Under the pieces are notes generated by a model. The model did no database searches. It was not told where the DNA came from and saw nothing but the letters and a program-made list of their open reading frames with translations. A stretch of DNA of 64,000 nucleotides, from positions 310,001 through 374,000 of the forward strand of contig NZ_FOWZ01000001.1 of NCBI RefSeq assembly GCF_900115585.1, in the 5' to 3' direction. Within the stretch, counting starts at the first letter, position 1. Each line of letters starts with the position of its first letter. The translations under genes and the position numbers were made by a program. Source of the stretch: Qipengyuania nanhaisediminis (GTDB taxonomy: Bacteria; Pseudomonadota; Alphaproteobacteria; Sphingomonadales; Sphingomonadaceae). Positions 35,457 through 45,765 of the stretch are shown here, in pieces.

Positions 35457-38400
35457 TCAGCTCGCCAGCAGGGTGGCGTTGCCTCCGGCTGCAGTGGTAT
35501 CGATGCACACGACGCGCTCGGTCGCAAACCGCGCGACATAGTGCGGGCCGCCCGCCTTGGGACCGGTGCCCGACAGGCCCTCGCCCCCGAACGGCTGGCT
35601 TTCGACCACGGCGCCGATCTGGTTGCGATTGACGTAGAAATTGCCGACCTTCGCCCGCGCCTCCACGAAGGCGCGGGTGTCATCGTTCCGGCTGTGCAGG
35701 CCCATCGTGAGGCCATAGCCGGTGGCGTTGATCTCTTCGACCACGCGCCCGAGATCACTCGACTTGTAGCGAACGACATGGAGAACCGGGCCGAAGTTCT
35801 CGCGCTTCAGGTCGAGGATCGAATCGATTTCGATGATCGTCGGGGCGACGAAGCATCCGGCATTGGCCCCGCGATGCAAGCGGCGGCGCCAGACCGGCAT
35901 TCCGCCTTTCTTGCGGCGCGCGACGTGGCGCTCAAGCGCGGCCTTGGCATCGGGATCGATGACCGGACCGACATCGGTCGACAAATTCTCCGGATTGCCG
36001 ATCGTCAGCGCCTCGAAGGCGCCGCGGATCATGCCCAGCATCTCGTCATAGACCTCGTCCTGGATGTGCAGGACACGCAGGGCGGAACAGCGCTGGCCCG
36101 CGCTCTGGAAGGCAGAGGCGACGACGTCGCGAGTGACCTGTTCGGGCAGCGCGGTGGAATCGACGATCATGGCGTTCTGGCCGCCGGTCTCGGCAATGAA
36201 AGTGGCGATCGGTCCGTCGCGCGCGGCGAGGCTGCGGTTGATCGCCTGTGCCGTCTGTGTCGAGCCGGTAAAGGCCACGCCCGCGATACGCGGATCGGAC
36301 GTGATGAACTCACCCACATCGCCCGCACCCGGCAGAAGCTGGAAGGCTTCTTCAGGGATGCCCGCTTCGTGGCAGAGCCTAACGGCCAGTGCGGCTATGA
36401 GGGGGGTTTGTTCCGCCGGCTTGGCGACGACCGTGTTGCCGGCGGCAAGCGCAGCGGCAGCGGGTCCGATGAAGATAGCCAGCGGGAAGTTCCACGGGCT
36501 GATCGTCGCAAAGACGCCTCGACCGGCCAGCGTCAGGCGATTCTCCTCGCCCGTTGGTCCGGGCAGCGGCATCGAGCCTTCGAAAAGACGCCGCGCCTCG
36601 CCTGCGTAATAGCGCAGGAAGTCGACCGCTTCGCGCAATTCGAGAATGGCGTCCTGCAGGGTTTTGCCGGCTTCGCGCTGGCACAAGGACAGGAATTCGT
36701 CCGTGTGCTCTTCGAACAGGTCGGCCGCTTCCTCAAGCAGCAAGGCCCTGCGTTCACCGCCCAGCGCATTCCAGCCATGCTGGATACGTTCGGCGCGCGT
36801 GATCGCCTCTTCCACTTCGAAATCGAGCGTATCGCGCCGCGTTCCGACTTCTGCCGTAAGGTCGTGCGGCTTGTTGATCGGGGCGATTTCCGCATCCGCA
36901 CCCGAAGCAAAGGTCGGCTCTGCATGCCAGTGCCGCGATTCCAGTTCGTGCAGCCGGTCGAGCAGCGGTTCGCGCTCCAGCGGGTCGGACAGGTCGATCC
37001 CTGCCGAATTCCTGCGGTTGGGAAAGATGTCTGCCGGAAGCGGGATCGCCGGATTGCGATACGGCTCGAGCTCGAGCAGGTCCGCGCAGGGATCGGTGAC
37101 CAGTTCGGACACCGGCACCTCGGCATCTGCCATGCGGTTCACGAAGGACGAATTCGCGCCGTTTTCAAGCAGGCGGCGCACCAGATAGGCGAGCAGGTCC
37201 TTATGCGTTCCCGTAGGCGCATAGATGCGGACATTCGTCTTCCGGTTTCCCTCAACCTGCGCCAGCGCGCCGTAGACGTCTTCGCCCATGCCGTGCAGCC
37301 GCTGGAATTCGAACCGCTTCGCACCGGCCAGCGCCTTCACGGCACCGATGGTGTAGGCGTTGTGCGTCGCAAAGGCCGGATAGATGACGTCGTCTGCGGC
37401 CAGCAGCTTGTCGGCGCAAGCGAGGTAGCTGACGTCGGTCGCCAGCTTGCGGGTGAAAACCGGAAAGTCGGTAAACCCGCCGACGTGGCTGAGCTTGATT
37501 TCCGTATCCCAATACGCGCCCTTCACCAGCCTGACGAAGAAACGGCGGTCATACTTGCGGGCGAGGCGCGCAACCCATTCGCACATCGGCACGCCGCGCT
37601 TCTGATACGCCTGGATGGCAAGACCGAAGCCTTCGTAGCGCGAGCCGTCTGGGCGCGTGAACAGGTCATCGTCGCGCACCAGCGCCTCGATGATATCCAT
37701 CGACAGCTCCAGGCGGTCCGCCTCTTCGGCATCGATGGTGAAATGGATATTAGCATCGCGCGCCTTGACGATCAGCGAGCGCAGCATCGGCAGCAGGCCG
37801 CTGATGGCGAGATCCGCATGCAGGAAGGTGTATTTCGGATGCAGCGCGGAGAGCTTGACCGAAATGCCGGGCGAAGTGGCAAGATCGCCTGTCGCCTCGC
37901 GGGCCAGCCGGTCGATCGCGCGCTCGTAACTGGCGCGATAGCGTTCCGCATCGGCATAGGTCATCGCCGCTTCGCCGAGCATGTCGAAGCTGTGGGTCAG
38001 GCCCTTGGCGCGTTCGGGTGCCGCGCGCTTGAGCGATTCCTCGATCGTGCGGCCGTAAACGAACTGGCCGCCGAGAATCTTCATCGCCTGCAGCGTCGCC
38101 TTGCGGATGACCGGTTCACCCAGCCGCGTAACCGCCCCCTTGAGCGTGCGACGCATGCCTTTCTGTGCTTCTTCGGGCCGTTCCAGCACTTCGCCGGTCA
38201 GCATCAGCGAGAAGGTCGCTGCGTTGACGAATGTCGACGAGCTTTCGCCAAGGTGTTCCGACCAGTCGATGTCGCCGATCTTGTCGCGGATCAACGCATC
38301 CGCCGTCGGCGCATCGGGTACGCGCAGGAGCGCTTCGGCAAGGCACATCAGTGCCACGCCCTCTTCGGTGGCCAGCCCGTACTGGTGCAGGAACGCGTCG

Positions 38401-38594
38401 ATCCCGCTCGCCTTCTGGCGGCGCGCGCCCTCGATCAGCCGTGCAGCTAATTCCGCAGCCTCGTCATGCTTCGCGCTGGCGGGAGCGGCCTGGGTCAGTC
38501 GCTCAGCGACACAGGCGTTCTCTTCTGCACGGTAGGCTTCGCGCAGCGTCTGGCGGGAAATGGACTGGGGGCGGATTGGATCGTGCAGGGCCAT
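35457..38594 (-). CDS. putA: Bifunctional proline dehydrogenase / P5C dehydrogenase
   Basis: PutA oxidises proline to glutamate in two steps. The 1045-residue product has a helical N-terminus, the FAD-binding PRODH barrel (ISVKLSALHP, VRLVKGAYWD, YPAFATHNA) to about residue 470, and an aldehyde dehydrogenase domain with SPWNFPLAIF, Glu in ETGGQNA and Cys in SAGQRCSALR. No ribbon-helix-helix DNA-binding domain is present, so it does not autoregulate as in E. coli. Length fits the short PutA type. Confidence 0.96.
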   Translation of the reverse strand: MALHDPIRPQSISRQTLREAYRAEENACVAERLTQAAPASAKHDEAAELAARLIEGARRQKASGIDAFLHQYGLATEEGVALMCLAEALLRVPDAPTADALIRDKIGDIDWSEHLGESSSTFVNAATFSLMLTGEVLERPEEAQKGMRRTLKGAVTRLGEPVIRKATLQAMKILGGQFVYGRTIEESLKRAAPERAKGLTHSFDMLGEAAMTYADAERYRASYERAIDRLAREATGDLATSPGISVKLSALHPKYTFLHADLAISGLLPMLRSLIVKARDANIHFTIDAEEADRLELSMDIIEALVRDDDLFTRPDGSRYEGFGLAIQAYQKRGVPMCEWVARLARKYDRRFFVRLVKGAYWDTEIKLSHVGGFTDFPVFTRKLATDVSYLACADKLLAADDVIYPAFATHNAYTIGAVKALAGAKRFEFQRLHGMGEDVYGALAQVEGNRKTNVRIYAPTGTHKDLLAYLVRRLLENGANSSFVNRMADAEVPVSELVTDPCADLLELEPYRNPAIPLPADIFPNRRNSAGIDLSDPLEREPLLDRLHELESRHWHAEPTFASGADAEIAPINKPHDLTAEVGTRRDTLDFEVEEAITRAERIQHGWNALGGERRALLLEEAADLFEEHTDEFLSLCQREAGKTLQDAILELREAVDFLRYYAGEARRLFEGSMPLPGPTGEENRLTLAGRGVFATISPWNFPLAIFIGPAAAALAAGNTVVAKPAEQTPLIAALAVRLCHEAGIPEEAFQLLPGAGDVGEFITSDPRIAGVAFTGSTQTAQAINRSLAARDGPIATFIAETGGQNAMIVDSTALPEQVTRDVVASAFQSAGQRCSALRVLHIQDEVYDEMLGMIRGAFEALTIGNPENLSTDVGPVIDPDAKAALERHVARRKKGGMPVWRRRLHRGANAGCFVAPTIIEIDSILDLKRENFGPVLHVVRYKSSDLGRVVEEINATGYGLTMGLHSRNDDTRAFVEARAKVGNFYVNRNQIGAVVESQPFGGEGLSGTGPKAGGPHYVARFATERVVCIDTTAAGGNATLLAS

Positions 38595-38680
38595 GCGACT
38601 CCGAGAGTAGAAAGGGATTTAACCCCCGCCACTTGGACCCGAGCACCCGCGCTTTCAAGCTTTGTGAACCGCAGGGCGCC

Positions 38681-40168
38681 TCAGGAGCGCGACGAGAACC
38701 ATTCCCTTACGGATTCTTGCGTTTCGTCGGACAAATGCAGGCCAAGCTTGCTCCGGCGCCACAAGACGTCCTCGGCAGACCGGGCATATTCGCAATCGAC
38801 GAGATAGCGCAGTTCCGCCTCGTAGAGATCGCCGCCCAAATGCGTGCCAAGCTCGTCGAGGCTATGTGCGTCAGAGAGAACGCGGTCGATCCGGGTTCCG
38901 TAGGCGCGGCACAACCTCAAGAGCATTTCCGGCGGCACCCAGCTGAAGCGGTCGCTCGCTTTCCAGAGGAATCTGGCAAAGTCACCTTTTTCGATGTCGC
39001 CGCCAGGAAGGGGCGCGTGTGCGGTCCACCCTTGCGACGGGATTTCGGCGTGGTCGGCCAGCTTTTCGAGCGCGTGTTCTGCCAGCTTTCGATAGGTCGT
39101 GATCTTGCCGCCATAGACCGACAGGATGGGCGCACCGCCGTCGGCGTCGATCTCGAAGACATAGTCGCGCGTCACCGTGGAATTGGATGCGGCATTGTCT
39201 TCATAGAGAGGCCGCACGCCCGAATAGGTGTGCACGATGTCCTCTTCGGTGATCCCGCTCCTGAGATAGCGGGTCGCCGCCTCACGCAGGTATTCGCGCT
39301 CTTCCGCGGCGATCTCGACATGATCGAGGTCGCCTTCGTACAGAAGATCCGTCGTTCCGATCAGGGTGAAATCGCGTTCATAGGGAATGGCGAAGACGAT
39401 CCGGTCGTCGGCCTGCTGGAATATATAGGCATGGTCGCCGGAGTAGGCGCGGGGCACGATGATGTGGCTGCCCTTGACCAGCCGCAGGTGCGCCGGCGTT
39501 CCTTCGCCAAGCGCGGACTTGGCAACCTTGTCGACGAAAGGACCGGCGGCATTCACTACCGCCTTGGCCTCCACCACACGCTCGCCATCCGGATCGCTCA
39601 ACGTCGCAACCCAATGGTCGGCCTTGCGCTCCAGCGCGATGCATTCGGTTCGCATCCACACCTTCGCGCCGCGCTCTTCCGCATCCATTGCGGTAAGGAC
39701 GACAAGGCGCGAATCCTCCACCCAGCAATCCGAATACTCGAAGCCGCTGGTCAGGTGATCCTGCAGGATCGCGCGATGCGGCGGATCGCGCAGGTCCACC
39801 TTGTGCGAGCCCGGCAGCGTCTTTCGCCCGCCAAGGCGGTCGTAAAGGAATAGCCCCGCCCGCAGCATCCACTTCGGCCGCATACCCGGCTCGTGCGGCA
39901 GGACGAAACGCAGCGGCCAGATGATATGCGGCGCATTCGCGAGCAGCACTTCGCGTTCGCGCAGGCTCTCCGCCACCAGCCTGAATTCGTAATGTTCGAG
40001 ATAGCGCAGGCCGCCGTGGACGAGCTTGGTGCTGGCCGACGACGTGTGCGAGGCCAGGTCGTCCTTTTCGACCAGTGCGACCGAAAGTCCGCGCCCTGCC
40101 GCGTCGCGGGCGATACCGGCCCCGTTGATGCCGCCGCCGATTACAAGGAGGTCGAAGCGTTCGCTCAT
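38681..40168 (-). CDS. glpD: Glycerol-3-phosphate dehydrogenase
   Basis: GlpD oxidises glycerol-3-phosphate to dihydroxyacetone phosphate and passes electrons to quinone. The 495-residue protein starts with the FAD-binding VIGGGINGAGIARDAAGRG and includes SSASTKLVHGGLRYLE and the SVYGGKITTYRKLAE signature. Its ATG overlaps the TGA of mtnP as ATGA. No glycerol kinase or transporter is adjacent. Confidence 0.95.
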   Translation of the reverse strand: MSERFDLLVIGGGINGAGIARDAAGRGLSVALVEKDDLASHTSSASTKLVHGGLRYLEHYEFRLVAESLREREVLLANAPHIIWPLRFVLPHEPGMRPKWMLRAGLFLYDRLGGRKTLPGSHKVDLRDPPHRAILQDHLTSGFEYSDCWVEDSRLVVLTAMDAEERGAKVWMRTECIALERKADHWVATLSDPDGERVVEAKAVVNAAGPFVDKVAKSALGEGTPAHLRLVKGSHIIVPRAYSGDHAYIFQQADDRIVFAIPYERDFTLIGTTDLLYEGDLDHVEIAAEEREYLREAATRYLRSGITEEDIVHTYSGVRPLYEDNAASNSTVTRDYVFEIDADGGAPILSVYGGKITTYRKLAEHALEKLADHAEIPSQGWTAHAPLPGGDIEKGDFARFLWKASDRFSWVPPEMLLRLCRAYGTRIDRVLSDAHSLDELGTHLGGDLYEAELRYLVDCEYARSAEDVLWRRSKLGLHLSDETQESVREWFSSRS

Positions 40169-41037
40169 CGTGCGCGGAAAAGCCGTCCTGCCACCGCGTC
40201 GAGCTTGGCCATCAATTCCCTGTCGTGCTGGTCGGGCGCAGTGATCACCGCATCGTCGAGCGCGCGGTCGATCGGCGAGGGGCTGCGCTTTTTCGGCAGC
40301 CCCTTGCAGAACGCCACCAGCGCTTTCTTCGCCAGTTCGGAATTCTTCTGCATCTGGGCGACGATTTCGGCGACGTCGACAGTCGCCTCGTCATCGCGCC
40401 AGCTGTCCCAGTCGGTCACCATCGCGAGCAGCGCATAGGGGAGCTCTGCTTCGCGGGCGAGCTTGGCTTCGGGCATGCCGGTCATGCCGATCACCTCTGC
40501 CCCCCAATGGCGGTAGAGCTTGCTTTCCGCGCGGGTGGAGAATTGCGGGCCCTCCATCGCGAGATATGTCGCGCCGGTGGTGACATCGCCGCCCGATTTC
40601 TCGACCGCCTTGCCGATATGTTTCGACAGGCGGCTGCAGACCGGATCGCCGAAGGGCACGTGTGCCACGAAACCGTTGTCGAAGAAGGTCGAGGCGCGGC
40701 CCTTGGTGTTGTCGATGAACTGATCGACCGTCACGAAGCGGCCCGGAGGCAGCTCTTCCGATAGCGAACCGACCGCGCTGATGGCAAGAATGTCGGTGCA
40801 GCCCGCACGCTTCAGCGCGTCGATATTGGCGCGCGCATCGATCCGTCCGGGAATGATCGGGTGGCCGCGTCCGTGGCGCGGCAGGAAGCGGACGCGGACA
40901 TGGCCGATAGTGCCGCACAGGATCTGGTCGGACGGCTCACCCCATGGCGAGTTGATCTCGATCCATTGCGCGTCTTCAAGCTCGTCGATCGCATAGAGGC
41001 CCGACCCGCCGATGATGCCGATGGTCCAATCGCTCAT
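40165..41037 (-). CDS. mtnP: S-methyl-5'-thioadenosine phosphorylase
   Basis: MtnP cleaves methylthioadenosine to adenine and methylthioribose-1-phosphate. The 290-residue product has the family elements IGIIGGSGLY, LPRHGRGH, ISAVGSL and the substrate loop MEGPQFSTRAES plus IGMTGMPEAKLARE. The remaining salvage genes are not in this window. It is coupled to glpD downstream. Confidence 0.94.
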   Translation of the reverse strand: MSDWTIGIIGGSGLYAIDELEDAQWIEINSPWGEPSDQILCGTIGHVRVRFLPRHGRGHPIIPGRIDARANIDALKRAGCTDILAISAVGSLSEELPPGRFVTVDQFIDNTKGRASTFFDNGFVAHVPFGDPVCSRLSKHIGKAVEKSGGDVTTGATYLAMEGPQFSTRAESKLYRHWGAEVIGMTGMPEAKLAREAELPYALLAMVTDWDSWRDDEATVDVAEIVAQMQKNSELAKKALVAFCKGLPKKRSPSPIDRALDDAVITAPDQHDRELMAKLDAVAGRLFRAR

Positions 41038-41168
41038 GTATACATATCCTGTTTCGTGCCCTTCACCGCAAAGCCGGCCCTTGCGGACCTAGCGCGTGAG
41101 TGTGCGCGAGCTGTTAACGCCTGGCGATTGGGTGACGAAGGAATGTGCAGGTGTAAAGGGAGAAGGGC

Positions 41169-41194
41169 GGAACACCCCCGGACAGTGCGCCGTT
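41169..41194 (+). promoter_or_regulatory. EcfG general-stress promoter
   Basis: GGAAC (41169-41173), exactly 17 nt, then CGTT (41191-41194) is a perfect match to the alphaproteobacterial EcfG consensus. It is followed by an untranslated leader of about 95 nt to the PEP carboxylase-like gene. A weaker sigma-70-like TTGACT lies at 41238. Confidence 0.7.
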
Positions 41195-41295
41195 ACCGAT
41201 GCGCAAACCTATTCATGGCGCCGCCGGGACCCCGCCCTTGACTCACCGCCCCCTTTTCCCGGCATTTATGCGCCGAAACTCATGTGGAGCGCGCC

Positions 41296-44070
41296 TTGAC
41301 CGATCTGTCCCCCCTCTCATTCGACACTCTGGCCGAACGACTGCGCGAATTGCACGCAAGGACGCAGGAAACCCCGCTCTTCAATCCGGTGTTCCAGCTC
41401 GCCCATGATCTGTCGCGCAAGCTGGAAGCGGGAGAGCTGTCGCTCGAGGATCTGGCGGGACTGATCGAGGAACTGGAAGGACAGGCCCTCGAAGTGAGAG
41501 CCGACCACCTGCGCGATCTGGTATCGCCCGACGCTGCGCCGCAGCGGCTCGACACCTTCTGCAAGGATGCCGAGGATTTCGATGCCTTCGCCGCGCATTG
41601 GGCCCATCCGCAGCTCCACGTCGTCTTTACCGCGCACCCGACCTTCCTGCTCCCGCCGGGACAGACCGCCGCCGTCGCTAAGGCCGCCGGCGAAGGCGTG
41701 AAGGTGGGCCACCCCGACGGCGAGCGTGCGCAGATCACGCTCGATTACGAACATGGCGAGGCGATGTCCGCGCTGGCGCACGCCCAGGAAGCCCGCGACC
41801 GGATAGTCACCTCGCTCTATGATTGCGCCGCCAAGAAATGGCCCAAGCGCTGGCGCGAATTGCAGCCGCTGCCGTTCCACTTCGCCAGCTGGGTCGGCTA
41901 TGACATGGACGGGCGCACGGACATCAAGTGGTACACTTCGATCCGCTTTCGCCTGTCCGAAAAGGCAGAGCGATTGGGCCGCTATGCCGACCAGCTCGCT
42001 GCCATCGATTCCGATCATTCGCTCGTTGCCACCCTGCGTGCGGCACAGGCCCACACGCTGCGCAGTGCGGAAGACTTCGCGGGCGACCTGACCGACCCGA
42101 AAGACCTATCCGAAGCTGCCAATCGCCTGACCGCCGACCACGACGACAAGCTCCTGTCGCTGACCCCGATAATCGAACAGCTGGAAAGCGAAGCTGCGGA
42201 CGAAGCGACCGAGGAAGCGATCGCCTTCAAGACGCTGGCCGCCGCCATGCGCGCCGATGGCCTGGGCATGGGCCACATCCACTTCCGAGTGAATGCCAAG
42301 CAGCTTCATAACGCCATCCGCACGCGGATCGACAATGGCGAAGAGCTGGACCTCGGCAGCCAAGGTGCGCTGGGCGCCCTGCGCGACCTGCTCGCCAAGG
42401 CCAAGCCGCTCTCGGCCAATTTCGCCTCGCTCGCGATCGAAAGTTCGACCGCGGTACGCCAGTTTCTCGCCATGGCGCAGATCCTCAAACACGTGGACGC
42501 CGATGCGCCGATCCGCATGCTGGTGGCGGAATGCGAACAGCCCGCGACCGTGCTCTCGGCGCTCTATTTTGCACGCCTCTTCGGCATCGAGGACAAGGTC
42601 GACGTATCGCCCCTGTTCGAGACCGAAAGTGCGCTGGAACATGGCGGACGCTTCCTCGACGCCCTGCTCGCGGAGGAAGCCTATCGCGACTATGCGCGCC
42701 TGCGCGGCAGGGTCGCGATCCAGACCGGCTTTTCCGATGCGGGCCGTTTCGTCGGGCAGATCCCTGCCAGCCTCGCAATCGAACGCCTGCAGGGCCGCCT
42801 AGCCGAAGCGATGGCCGCCAATGGCCTGACCGACGTCGCCGCGCTCGTCTTCAACACGCATGGCGAGGGCATGGGCCGCGGCGCGCATCCGGCCAGCTTC
42901 AAGGACCGCCTCGAATGGCCGATGAGCCCCTGGGCGCGCCGCCGGTTTGCGCGCGCGAATATCCGGCTCGAGCCCGAGGCAAGCTTCCAGGGCGGTGACG
43001 GCTATTTGTTCTTCTCGACGCCCGAACTGGCGCTGGCTACGCTTTCCGAAATTGCCGAGCGCGCGCCTGCGACGGCAGACCTGGAAGCGCCGACCGACCC
43101 CTTCTATCGCCGGACCGACCTCAGCCTCGACTTCTACCGAGCGGTGAAGGACCACCAGCAGGAGCACCTGGAAAGCCGCACCTACAGCCGGGCGATCACC
43201 GCCTTCGGCCTGGGTCTGCTCAATTCAACCGGCAGCCGCGTGTCGCGCCGCCAGAGCGATCTCAACGCCGACCGAGAGATGAGCCTGCGGCAGATCCGCG
43301 CGATCCCGCACAACGCCATTCTCCAGCAATTGGGCTATCCGGTGAACATCATTGCCGGTGTCGGGAGCGCGGCCGAAAGCAATTACGAGGATATTGCAGA
43401 GCTACTGCGCGAAAGCCCGCGCGGCCGCCAGATCATGCGCCTCGTGCGCGCCTCCAATGCGCTGGCCAGCATCAAGACGGTGGCGGCCTATGGCGAGCTG
43501 TTCAATTCCGCCTACTGGGCGAGCCGCCCCTATCGCGGGACGGAAGACCATCTTTCGCGCGCCTGCGAGGCGCTGGCCGAATATCTCATCCAGGACGATC
43601 GCAACGGCGTGTTCCGGCGGCTTGCCTCGCGCCTGCGGGTCGACGCGCTCAAGCTGCATCGTCTGTTCGACCTCGTGCCGGATGAAGAACCGCGTCCCGA
43701 GCGCGAGCACACGCGGCGCATGATCGGCGTGCTCCAGGCGGTGCGGCTTGCGCTGATGCAGCACATGTTCCTCAAGATCGTATCCGTCCCGGTCTTCAGC
43801 CGCGCCAACGACATCAGCCGGACCGACGTGCTGGAAATGGTCTTCACCTTGCGCGTCGACGAGGCGCTGGCTCAGTTGCGCCGCGCCTATCCGACCAGCT
43901 TCCCGCGCAAGACCGATTTCGCGATGGACGAAGGCGGCGAATACCCGCGCGGAACCGGCGAAGGGTATGACGCAATCAGGGCGAATTACATCGACCCGAT
44001 CGACGACGCGCATAATCTATCGCTGCGCATCTCGACCGCGATCGCGAACCTGTTCGGCGCTCACGGATAA
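41296..44070 (+). CDS. Divergent phosphoenolpyruvate carboxylase homologue
   Basis: The product of 924 residues is full length for PEP carboxylase, which adds bicarbonate to PEP to make oxaloacetate. TAHPT (about 112), the metal-ligand context SPLFETES and GFSD are recognisable. However, TAHPTE is TAHPTF, the lysine-containing SDSxKDAG is SDAGRFVG, the glycine-rich HGRGGSxGRGG loop is HGEGMGRGAHP (two residues shorter, Arg changed to Glu) and the C-terminus ends AHG instead of NTG. It may have altered or different chemistry. The TTG start at 41296 has GTGGAG before it; a GTG at 41284 has no site. Confidence 0.7.
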   Translation: MTDLSPLSFDTLAERLRELHARTQETPLFNPVFQLAHDLSRKLEAGELSLEDLAGLIEELEGQALEVRADHLRDLVSPDAAPQRLDTFCKDAEDFDAFAAHWAHPQLHVVFTAHPTFLLPPGQTAAVAKAAGEGVKVGHPDGERAQITLDYEHGEAMSALAHAQEARDRIVTSLYDCAAKKWPKRWRELQPLPFHFASWVGYDMDGRTDIKWYTSIRFRLSEKAERLGRYADQLAAIDSDHSLVATLRAAQAHTLRSAEDFAGDLTDPKDLSEAANRLTADHDDKLLSLTPIIEQLESEAADEATEEAIAFKTLAAAMRADGLGMGHIHFRVNAKQLHNAIRTRIDNGEELDLGSQGALGALRDLLAKAKPLSANFASLAIESSTAVRQFLAMAQILKHVDADAPIRMLVAECEQPATVLSALYFARLFGIEDKVDVSPLFETESALEHGGRFLDALLAEEAYRDYARLRGRVAIQTGFSDAGRFVGQIPASLAIERLQGRLAEAMAANGLTDVAALVFNTHGEGMGRGAHPASFKDRLEWPMSPWARRRFARANIRLEPEASFQGGDGYLFFSTPELALATLSEIAERAPATADLEAPTDPFYRRTDLSLDFYRAVKDHQQEHLESRTYSRAITAFGLGLLNSTGSRVSRRQSDLNADREMSLRQIRAIPHNAILQQLGYPVNIIAGVGSAAESNYEDIAELLRESPRGRQIMRLVRASNALASIKTVAAYGELFNSAYWASRPYRGTEDHLSRACEALAEYLIQDDRNGVFRRLASRLRVDALKLHRLFDLVPDEEPRPEREHTRRMIGVLQAVRLALMQHMFLKIVSVPVFSRANDISRTDVLEMVFTLRVDEALAQLRRAYPTSFPRKTDFAMDEGGEYPRGTGEGYDAIRANYIDPIDDAHNLSLRISTAIANLFGAHG

Positions 44071-44073
44071 GGG

Positions 44074-45669
44074 TCAGGCGAGGCCCCAGCGTTCGAGGGC
44101 GGGCGAAATGAAAACCTCGTCCCGCTCCCCCAGCAGGGCCTTGCGTGCCGCGCGATAGGCGTCGACCGCCGCCCCGTACTGGTCGCGGATATCTGCCGCA
44201 TCCATCTGCGCGTCCTTGCCCCAATGCATGGTGAAGGAAATGCCCGCCTTCTTGAAAAGGTATTGCAGGCGCCGCGCAGCCACATGCGCATCGGTGCCGA
44301 GCAGGAAGTTCTTCGGCAACCCGTCGATATTGATGATGGCGTTGTTGTCGAATTTCAGGAAGCCCATCGCGGCGGGGCTCTTCTTCGCGAAGCGTACGGT
44401 GTAGACGAAATCCTTGCTGAAGGTCCGGATGTTGTCCTCGGTCCCCGCAGCCATTTCGCGCGCAATCCGCAAGGCTTCGGGCAAGCGCTCCAATGGCACT
44501 GCGAAGGCCGCATTGTAGACATCGACCCTCAATCCAAAGAGCCGGTGCGGCTCCCACTGTGCCGTCAGCTGCGAAAGCGTGCGTGGCACGTCGCGCTCGT
44601 CGCAGGCGTGCTCCTTGAAATCATCGAAAATCATGCCGGGCACGTCGATCAGATCGCGCAGGCGCGCCTCGATCATTTCGGACGCCAGCGGGTTCTCGGT
44701 GATCTGCTTGACCCCCCTGGCTGCTTGCTCGCCAAGGGCTTCGAACGAGGTCCGGCTCACCGGGGCCGCATCGAGGGTTGGCTTGACCGTCGTCTCGATG
44801 TCGAGCCAGATAGTCTCGAGCACCTCCTCGTCATCCGCAGCGAAGGGGTCGAAGGTCAGTTCGTAATAATGCGGCGTGCGGCCCTGGGTTATGTCGCCCA
44901 TCGCCTCGGCAAAGCGGCCTTGCGCGACCAAATCGGCCCAGTCGGCGGGGAGCTTGCGCGCGCGCTTGACCAAGCCGCAGTAAAATTCCTCCACCGCTTC
45001 AATGAGGTAGGCCGAAACGAAACCCATGCCGCCGAGATGGACCCGCGCAGCCGCGAAATGGGCCGGATCGCCGGGTGTCGCAAAGCGCGCGATCCACTCA
45101 TCCTTGAGGACGGGCTTGTCAGGATCGCCGAGCCATATTCCCTCGCCCTTGCCGGTCGATAGGACCATGCCCCTCACATGCGTTTCGCAGCCCGTCTCAT
45201 CGAGCGTCGAGCCATGCGATCCGGTGGCGACCATGCCCGCAACGCTCTGGCCCTTGTGCGAACCGGCAGTGCGCAGCGAAAGGTCGCGGCCCGGCTTGCC
45301 GAGCCAGTCCATCAACCGGTGGATCTTCGTCCCTCCGGTCACCAGGACATAGCGTCGTCGGTGTTCGATTCCTTCGAGGAACGCCTCGTCGGGGACCGGC
45401 CAGATGCCTTCGTCCCCGTCCGTCGTCACATGGCTGGACAGGCCGTGGAACAGCTTGCTCTGCGACCAGCCTGAGCCGGTCACGCACAGCTCGCGGTCGC
45501 GCTTCGCTTCGTAATCGATGAGCTCGCCCATCGCGTCACCGCGCTGCGCGAGAACACTGGCCACGTCATCGGCCGCATCCTCTTGGATCTCGACCGTCCG
45601 GCGCATGAATTTGAAAATCGAGCGGTGCTCGTTCACCCACGGCCCGCCGCGCTTGCGTTCGATGCGCAT
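44074..45669 (-). CDS. FAD-binding oxidoreductase, aldonolactone oxidase type
   Basis: The 531-residue protein has a PCMH-type FAD-binding domain (CVTGSGWSQSK, AGMVATGSHGSTLDETG near residue 145) and a C-terminal region like D-arabinono-1,4-lactone or L-gulonolactone oxidases. It probably oxidises a sugar lactone or related alcohol; the substrate is not set. I start at ATG 45669 with GGGGA upstream. It is divergent, by 96 bp, from the patatin gene. Confidence 0.8.
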   Translation of the reverse strand: MRIERKRGGPWVNEHRSIFKFMRRTVEIQEDAADDVASVLAQRGDAMGELIDYEAKRDRELCVTGSGWSQSKLFHGLSSHVTTDGDEGIWPVPDEAFLEGIEHRRRYVLVTGGTKIHRLMDWLGKPGRDLSLRTAGSHKGQSVAGMVATGSHGSTLDETGCETHVRGMVLSTGKGEGIWLGDPDKPVLKDEWIARFATPGDPAHFAAARVHLGGMGFVSAYLIEAVEEFYCGLVKRARKLPADWADLVAQGRFAEAMGDITQGRTPHYYELTFDPFAADDEEVLETIWLDIETTVKPTLDAAPVSRTSFEALGEQAARGVKQITENPLASEMIEARLRDLIDVPGMIFDDFKEHACDERDVPRTLSQLTAQWEPHRLFGLRVDVYNAAFAVPLERLPEALRIAREMAAGTEDNIRTFSKDFVYTVRFAKKSPAAMGFLKFDNNAIINIDGLPKNFLLGTDAHVAARRLQYLFKKAGISFTMHWGKDAQMDAADIRDQYGAAVDAYRAARKALLGERDEVFISPALERWGLA

Positions 45670-45765
45670 CAATTGTCCCCGCCGATGTCGTCCCTCTCCA
45701 ATAGGCTTGGACGCGAAAACACTATAGGCAAAATCCGACTGGTGGCTGTCGGGGGGCAAGCAAAG

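Noticed and set aside
35541-38450. A 969-codon open frame antisense to putA
   Set aside because: It mirrors putA codon bias in a high-GC gene; the antisense product is a charged low-information sequence without domains, and putA is certain.
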